NCBI GenBank assembly: GCA_003118195.1
Contig: BEXV01000843.1
Coordinates: 12,375 to 50,499, forward strand
Source of the DNA: Hemicentrotus pulcherrimus
Taxonomy: Eukaryota > Echinodermata > Echinoidea > Camarodonta > Strongylocentrotidae
DNA length: 38,125 nucleotides
Direction: 5' to 3'
A program made the translations under genes and the position numbers. Below, in pieces: positions 32,238-38,125 of this stretch. Numbering within the stretch: the stretch's first letter is position 1; every line of letters begins with the position of its first letter. The notes under the pieces are model-generated. The model did no database searches, had not been told where the DNA came from, and was given only the letters and a program-made list of their open reading frames with translations.

Positions 32238-32659
32238 GTAAGTGCAAAGAAGTTTACCTTTGCCTTTAATTATATCACCAAAAATCAATGTGATAGGCAT
32301 ATTTTGCACCTTTCTTGAATGTTTTGGAAAATCATTTTCCTTCTATGCTTTCCAGCGAATTATCACTTGGGAATAGCAACTACATGTACATGGTATTTGT
32401 TGGCGCACAACTCCATCAAATTCAAAGATGTCTTTCATTTATGTCTACCTGTTTCAAACTCTCTGCATTTTGTTATTTTCAAATCTTGCAAAATTTCATG
32501 AAAACTTTTTTTTCTTCTTCAAAGCAGCATGAAAAAATTCTGGGTTTATATAGCCAAACTTAATGTTTGTTTTAAAGGTTCATACATGTATATATCATGC
32601 TCTGTGCAGCAAGCTGTGAAATGTTTTATGACAGCAAGGAAAAGACAAAATACAAAATA
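32238..32659. other. No gene seen; intron after mini-exon D
   Basis: AT-rich. ORFs of 82 and 60 codons near 32315-32563 overlap in different frames and show no motif. Confidence 0.5.
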
Positions 32660-32660
32660 T

Positions 32661-32736
32661 CATCTGTTCAAAGCCAGAAGGGCATTAGTCTGTGTTTAAG
32701 TTTATCAGTTAATGCTCTCCAGGCTTCTGGCTCTAG
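32661..32736. repeat. Hairpin family copy 5 (best consensus)
   Basis: AGCCAGAAGGGCATTAGTCT at 32671 faces AGTTAATGCTC...CTTCTGGCT ending at 32732. The nine-base AGCCAGAAG / CTTCTGGCT arms are perfect. It is preceded by CATCTGTTC, which also precedes copies near 15174 and 36805. Confidence 0.8.
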
Positions 32737-33100
32737 AACTGTTTTCACACTGGTTAAAGTTTGCTTAACCCAGGACTATAGGTGGGGTTAAAGGGGGGGT
32801 CTTAGCCTCACCTATAGTCTGGGGTTAAGCTTATTCCACTTTGTTTTCACACTGGCAACATTTTGCTTAATCCCCGGAAGATAGCCCAACCTATAGTCCG
32901 GGGTTAAGTTTATTCCACTTTCTGTTCAGACACATATTTGCCAAAGTGGGCTAGCCCCACCTATAGTGGTGCTTACTCAGCAATTGCGGTGCCAAGCAAA
33001 TGAATAAGAACAGAAACGAAAAATATTCCGGTACTACCAACTGCAACAAATTAATGGATAGGCGCTAAGTACAGGACTAAAAAAGCATGTGTGAAAAGCT
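32737..33100. repeat. Complex repeat with CCTATAGTCYGGGGTTAAG units
   Basis: CACCTATAGTCTGGGGTTAA (near 32806) recurs as CAACCTATAGTCCGGGGTTA (near 32887). An inverted copy TTAACCCAGGACTATAGGTG lies at 32765-32784 and a partial CCCACCTATAGTGG near 32955. TTTTCACACTGG occurs twice (about 32741 and 32842), and a possible inverted GTGTGAAAAG at 33089. Probably a degenerate DNA transposon with internal duplications. Confidence 0.65.
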
Positions 33101-33377
33101 AAAAAAGTTTGTCCAGGGTTAAGGATAGTACAGGGCCAAGCAGAGTATGGGATTAAGCAAAACAAATGTAAAAAGAGTGTAAATGAATGATATGTTGTGG
33201 ATAAGATTGGGTGTAGTGGTAAAACAAAAATCAAGGATTTTTTCTTTTGTGTTTGTTTATCTTTTTGTGAGAGCAGATGAAAACGGTATCTTCTATTTGT
33301 TTTTCAAATCATATAGCTGAGTTTGTCACCCATACAAGGCATTTCATTTACATTTGTCCCTCTCAACCCTGGTGAAT
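33101..33377. other. No gene seen
   Basis: Short AT-rich spacer. The words AGGGTTAAGGATAG and GGGATTAAGC echo the preceding repeat. Confidence 0.5.
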
Positions 33378-33766
33378 TTAAAGGTATAGACCAGTTTTGG
33401 AAATGACCCACTCTCAAAAAATGAAATGGAAGTGCTTTTTTTACCAATCATGTGAAAGAATATGTTTTGACTAATACGTGATGATACAAATGTTGTCGGG
33501 AAACCTCCTACTAGTTGATATATTTGGTAAATTATTATATCTATCTGGACTGGATAGATATCGCGTAGTTCCATATAATGTACATCTTCCTGTGTACAGT
33601 GCTTGTAACTTTTTCAAAACTAGGCCAAATTTCTCATCATTTTGATGATTCCAAAACCTTGCAGTACACACCAAGTTATATGCTAGATGATCAACTTATT
33701 CTGATCGATCCTACATTATGTTTCTTTCACAATGCAATGGCATGAACAGAACTGGTCAATACCAAC
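33378..33766 (+). mobile_element. TTAAAGGTAAAGACCAG family, copy 4
   Basis: It starts TTAAAGGTATAGACCAGTTT and ends near ACTGGTCAATACC. It matches copy 1 over AATGAAATGGAAG, ATCATGTGAAAGAATATG and the CCTTGCAGTACACACCAA segment, and copy 2 over ATCTATCTGGAC. The right end is decayed. Confidence 0.85.
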
Positions 33767-34585
33767 ACATTTGCATAGGTAGATATGCCATGTAGGCATA
33801 GAGGGATTTTGTTTTGTTAGAAATTATCATGGTTCAATTTGTCATCTGAGGATGGTTTCATCATACTAATATTTGCTTCATTGTAAATATATGTGCCCTA
33901 AAATGTAGCATGGGCTCAATCCTGCATACTATTTTGTCAGTGTATTCAAATGAATAGGCTTACAATTTGGCATTAAAGAAAAGTGAGTAAGACAGCAAAT
34001 CTGATTATTACCCGTACCAAACCCCTAGGGGAAGTACACACCATATTCAATCGTTAATGATACACATGGACTTTGGAGCACTTCATAATGGGTCATTTAT
34101 CCTGCACATTATCTAGACAAATAGACAATAGATTATTTCATTATCATAATAGGATGGGGAGTTGTTTTTTCATAATGTGTGACTCCCATTCGCCAGCCTG
34201 CAAAATAAGCATATTGCATTTTGACTGATAACGGTACAATTTGGGCTAAATAGGGGAAATACCATTTTGCTGGGCTTGTTTTGTTTGAACTGTGAGTGGA
34301 CATAATGCTGAAATTTGGCTCAAAAATTGATAAAGCTCGCTGAATTATCATTTACTCATGTTGGCAAGTGAAATATAATAAAAAGAAGCATTGCAGTAAC
34401 TGTTGTCATTTCAATGTGTGCATTGTGCCAGTAGTCATATCACAGGAATAATAAAGATTAAAAACAGACATTGAAATTGGTAACATTTTGAATTTTGCTT
34501 ACTTTTTTTTTGTAAAGCCATATCAAAATGTTATTCAGTCTACAACAAAGCATTTTTATTCTCTACTTGTATTCTATGGTCTTGT
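33767..34585. other. No gene seen
   Basis: AT-rich non-coding sequence. A 72-codon - ORF near 34133-34351 shows no motif. Confidence 0.5.
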
Positions 34586-35190
34586 ACTATTTATAGTTTG
34601 CATCTGGTGCAGTGATACTATTTTCTGAAGCTACCAAAGGGGTATTTTTTCTCTCAACTAGACTAGAAGCCATGATAGAACACAGAAGGTTAACATATAG
34701 ATAGGCAATGCCTCGTGGGTTACTTAGTAGGTCTCCCTTTATCTGCTCGAGTTTGCAAAATATCCCGCTATTTGTCGAGTGCGCCTTTACCAGCCCAAAG
34801 GCTCGCACTATGCGCGAACAGTGAGCAAAATATCTCAAGCTAATTTCTCAAGCTTGAGTTTCAAGTTTGGAGGTCAAGTCTCAAGCTGATGAAGATGCAA
34901 TTTGTAACTTCAGAATTATTTCCCAAATCAGAAAGAGCAGGCTATTTGGCAATCTCGAGCTGATGAACACAGGCCTATTGTCTTTCCTCCCCAAGAGCTT
35001 CATATCTCATTACTGTGTGATTAATGAGCCGTTCAGACACCAGTCCCCCCTGTATGTAGCTCTATCCTCCAAATACATAAACAATCTGCCCGTCTTTAGT
35101 AGCAGGCCTAGTCATTCATACACAACAACTGGTTCACAATTTGTTGTAGAATTTACTGACAATACCCTAAAACAGAAGTGAAGGGTGGGA
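34586..35190. other. Low-repeat, GC-richer stretch; possible conserved element
   Basis: It has more C/G and fewer homopolymers than its surroundings, and holds an 83-codon - ORF (34587-34838) and a 104-codon + ORF (34867-35181). It is rich in AGCTTGAG/CTCAAGCT words (34828-34890) and ends with homeodomain-like GATTAATGAG (35019-35028). No protein motif is visible. A cis-regulatory element is as plausible as a gene. Confidence 0.35.
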
Positions 35191-35234
35191 ATGATCATCA
35201 CATCCCTCCACCTGTTCATGATACACATTCATGT

Positions 35235-35580
35235 ATGTTACCATGGTTATGACTGTGAAGTGTGAACTAACCCATTGTTAGACAGAATAGACAGTCGCAA
35301 GGCGGTAAAGGCATCATCTCTTGATCATTGTACTATTGGTGTGGTTAATGATGGGTGTTGTACCAGACCCCAATGTCACCAAATATTATAGGCAATTTGG
35401 CAAATAAGTGGTACTATGAATTTGTTTTAAAATGAGCTAGAACAATGAGCTAGAACAATGAGAAGTATAGGCTGGGAATGAAAATGCATCCATTGGATTG
35501 AGCATAAGGTGCATTAATATCCACGGTTACATGTGTGACCCTGAAGTGTGAACTAACCCATTATTGGACAGGGTACAGAA
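35235..35580. repeat. Pair of diverged direct repeats
   Basis: CTGAAGTGTGAACTAACCCAT-type blocks occur at about 35255 and 35541, each preceded by GGTTA and followed by T.GACAG. The spacing is about 288 bp. AATGAGCTAGAAC is also doubled at 35432-35458. Confidence 0.7.
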
Positions 35581-36044
35581 TGACATGATTATTTCCAATG
35601 TGAACAAGACCTGGGAAGGGGGGGGGGGCATTTCTCAATGACAAATGAAGAAGAAAAAAATCAGTGACAAATCTGCTGATAACAAATCAAAAGCAAGGAT
35701 TTCAGTAGCTTATAACAAAAACTGTCATTTGCTATTAATGACAAGTTTTGTGAAACACCCCCCTGTGCTCTGTCTATTCTTGGCAATTTGACAAGGCATT
35801 ATGTACATACAACATAAAAGACACAAAGGACAAAGTAGCCTTGACGACGGTAATATTAGCAATATGCCACACGTACAGCCGAGTAAAGAAAGAACAATGT
35901 TAATGTTAAATGAATTTTTATCTTGTGCATGACAAATAAACTTTGAAAATAGGTTATCAGATAGATTTATAACACGCAGACAGACATTATTCAAAATCAA
36001 ATGTAATATATTGTCCTGCAAGGCTACAGGGAAAAATAAATATG
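35581..36044. other. No gene seen
   Basis: A G10 run lies near 35620. The 177-codon - ORF (35725-36258) runs into the GA repeat, where it becomes Ser/Leu-rich low complexity; it is not a convincing gene. Confidence 0.55.
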
Positions 36045-36236
36045 AATAACAGAGAAGAGAGAAAGAAAAGGAGTGAACAAGAGAGAGAAAGAGAGAAGGA
36101 TGGGAGAGACGACAAAAAGACAGAAAGAGAGAGAGACAGAGATAAAGACAGACAGACAGAGAGGAAGACAGACAGGCAGAGAAAGAAAGAGAGAGGGGAA
36201 AGAAAGATAGAGGACAAAAGACAAGAGAGAGCAGGA
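36045..36236. repeat. GA-rich low-complexity tract
   Basis: About 190 bp of GAGA, GACA and GAAA units. It gives Arg/Glu/Lys- or Ser/Leu-rich ORFs in several frames. Confidence 0.95.
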
Positions 36237-36804
36237 TAATATCTTTACTTTTTTGCACAAAAAGATATAAAATTCAAAATGAACACAGCCTTTACGATGA
36301 TATACCAGAAGGCAGGACCAATAAAGAGCAATTAGTAGAGCTAATAAGGAGTGAAAATAACGCTTCACTCCCCTCTATCATAACCATGCTTTAATAACAA
36401 AAACAGGTGCATTTAACCAAGATTAAGTTCAAAGCTGTTTAAGTCATTTGCACATCTGTCCAGTCATATGATAAGATGCATGCTATTTCTTATAATTTGG
36501 TACGATCGTTAAAGTGCAAATATTATCATCAATGCTAGGTCAATATTACTTTGAGCTGTCAATATGCATTTTACTTTATGAAAACAGAGCATGGAGAGCT
36601 ATAATTTTGATTAAATATAATAAACTATACCTACCCTGCATGGACCATTAATCAGGTCAAAAATACTAGGCTTTTCATATTATACTAAACTTTTCTTTGT
36701 TTATCTCTGTTCCTTTATTGCTGAAGTATTAATATAGTGATGTACCAACATATACAAAAACATATAATGAAATATAAATGGTAATTGAATGTTACAAAAT
36801 ATGA
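36237..36804. other. No gene seen
   Basis: AT-rich sequence. Confidence 0.55.
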
Positions 36805-36945
36805 AAAAATGTCATCTGTTTTGAGCTTGGAAAGCATTAACTCATATTATGTTAAAACTGAAATAACAGCCTTCTTCTTCCAAAGAAGATTCCAAACAGA
36901 TCAGAAGTTTTGATTATAACCCTCTTGGCTCTTACCGAAGTGCCC
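36805..36945. repeat. Degenerate hairpin family copy 6
   Basis: CATCTGTTTTGAGCTTGGAA plus AGCATTAACTC resembles the family start. AACCCTCTTGGCTCTT near 36919 resembles the far end. An internal inverted pair CTTCTTCC...AAGAAG and CCAAACAGAT suggests a second nested arm. Confidence 0.45.
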
Positions 36946-37358
36946 TGTATTATTTTGCAAGTGAAAATGTGCCAACATGTTGTATCATTCCTTTTATTAT
37001 GATCTTCAAATTATGTACTACCGGTGTTTGCATGGTCTGCTTTTGTCTTTTATATTATCTACATATATCATGTAAAACATGTAAAACATGATGAAGTTAT
37101 GTATCCTTTATTATGTATCCCAGTGGGGCATTAATGGTAGATTGATACACACTTAGGACTGTTCGCTCTCTAATGATATGCAGTGTCATGCTCAAGTACA
37201 GGAAGGTTTTAACACAATAGAGTGTGATCGATATGGGGCTGTTATGAGGTCTGCATCAACGTCAGGTCACCATGGCAACAAACTCTGGCCTGGGTAGGAG
37301 GGACTTCCCCTTTTGTACTCCCTTGTAGTCTTGGAAGGAAAACCTTTTATGACACCAT
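36946..37358. other. No gene seen
   Basis: A short direct doublet CATGTAAAACATGTAAAACA lies near 37069. An ACCATGG Kozak-like ATG at 37272 leads to a donor-like GG|GTAGGA after seven codons; not called. Confidence 0.5.
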
Positions 37359-37711
37359 TGGCTCAATGTGTGGTGAATGTTTAGTTTGTAGACACAAACC
37401 TTTAGTCAGTTTAACAGAGTGCCTGTACTGCAAGACTATGTTGAATGCATGGTCTACACCCCATAGGCCCTGTACACAGCTAGAGACTGACAGAGCTAGG
37501 CTCGGCTCAAGCCTTCACAGAGTTGTGTTTAATAGACAAATAAGAGTATATATATACCTGTAAACTAGTGATTGTTAGAGAGAGACAGTGAGACAGAAAG
37601 GGAGAGACAGAGAGAGACAGAGAAAGAGAGAGCGAGCGAGCGAGAGAGAGAGAGAGACCCTTCCCTTTGAAATGAAATTGACTGGAATGGCTCAATGTGT
37701 AGTGAATGTTT
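37359..37711. repeat. Direct repeats flanking a GA tract
   Basis: TGGCTCAATGTGTGGTGAAT near 37359 and TGGCTCAATGTGTAGTGAAT near 37688 flank a stretch with the GA/GAGC-rich simple repeat at 37575-37660. This may be a small duplication whose middle was expanded. Confidence 0.75.
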
Positions 37712-38125
37712 GCAGGAGCCATATTGCCCCCTTTGAAATACATGTATAGTGTTCATATGGCAACAACTTGCATGCGATGCATAATTCATTGACAACGCGT
37801 ATGAAAACTACTAAAATACATGTACATGTAACCTTTTGTTGCCTTACAAATAATTGACATTGACTAGGGTAGATATGTATAGTACATCAGACAGGCAGAA
37901 CAATACTGTTTAAATGGCCTTACAAAAATACACTGAAAGATATTATGATTACATGTCTGTTTTATATACATGTAGATATCGTCGGCTTTATGCCAAAAGG
38001 GCCTTAGCCCGATTTTTGGGGTTATTGAGTTATTAACATCACCTTGTAGATTTCATCATTCTCTTTAAAATGATGTGCTTCACTTGTTGAAATTCGATTT
38101 ATTTATGAAGATAATTATGAATTTC
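37712..38125. other. No gene seen to the window end
   Basis: TACATGTACATGTA lies near 37816. A half of the hairpin family (GCCAAAAGGGCCTTAGCCCG) may lie near 37992. Confidence 0.5.

Noticed and set aside
35725..36258. Longest ORF in the window (177 codons, - strand)
   Set aside because: Its N-terminal part is Ser/Leu-rich translation of the GA repeat and the rest has no motif.
37272..37295. Kozak-like ATG with a donor after seven codons
   Set aside because: Too little sequence and no downstream exon in the window.

Overview
The window looks like non-coding euchromatic DNA from an animal genome, most likely an echinoderm and probably a sea urchin. The sequence is AT-rich. It has long homopolymer runs, two N positions, and many short repeats, SINE/LINE relics and inverted-repeat DNA elements. 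No reading frame is long enough for an ordinary intronless gene; the longest ORFs are low complexity or look accidental. Three palindromic words recur far more often than expected (TACATGTA, TACCGGTA, TAGGCCTA), which fits echinoderm DNA as I know it. The species call is inference.

Genes. The best-supported host coding signal is a set of four tiny exons on the + strand at 6464-6496, 8709-8747, 13783-13830 and 32178-32237. Each has a usable acceptor and donor, a length divisible by three (33, 39, 48 and 60 nt) and the same 1-1 phase, and each encodes a Thr/Pro/Ser/Glu-rich peptide. I read them as pieces of the mucin-like stalk of a secreted or membrane protein whose other domains lie outside the window, so most of the window would be its introns. 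Weaker exon candidates are at 412-462, 16177-16266 and 26622-26692.

Mobile DNA. The most striking element lies at 2696-4912. It has 18-bp terminal inverted repeats, a 4-bp flanking duplication, eight copies of a 14-mer built on the CGTACG palindrome, and inside them a phase-consistent three-exon coding relic that may end in a PWWP-like fold. Other elements are a TTAA-flanked 510-bp element (7356-7865), a related family with a TTAAAGGTAAAGACCAG end (four copies), a 500-bp element with TIRs starting ATTGGCT (13945-14444), a foldback (14851-15128) and a nearly perfect hairpin of about 250 nt (23088-23340). There are also five or more copies of a small hairpin family carrying AGCCAGAAGGGCATTA, three copies of a SINE-like repeat, a reverse-transcriptase fragment (6201-6330) and two or three LINE-like 3' ends.

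Other structure. There are tandem duplications at 21421-21880, 24169-24670 and 28866-29153; the last is nearly identical and carries a Cys-rich reading frame. GA/TC-rich microsatellites lie at 18677, 25514, 31780-31930, 36045-36236 and 37575-37660. Stretches where I see nothing are listed as such.
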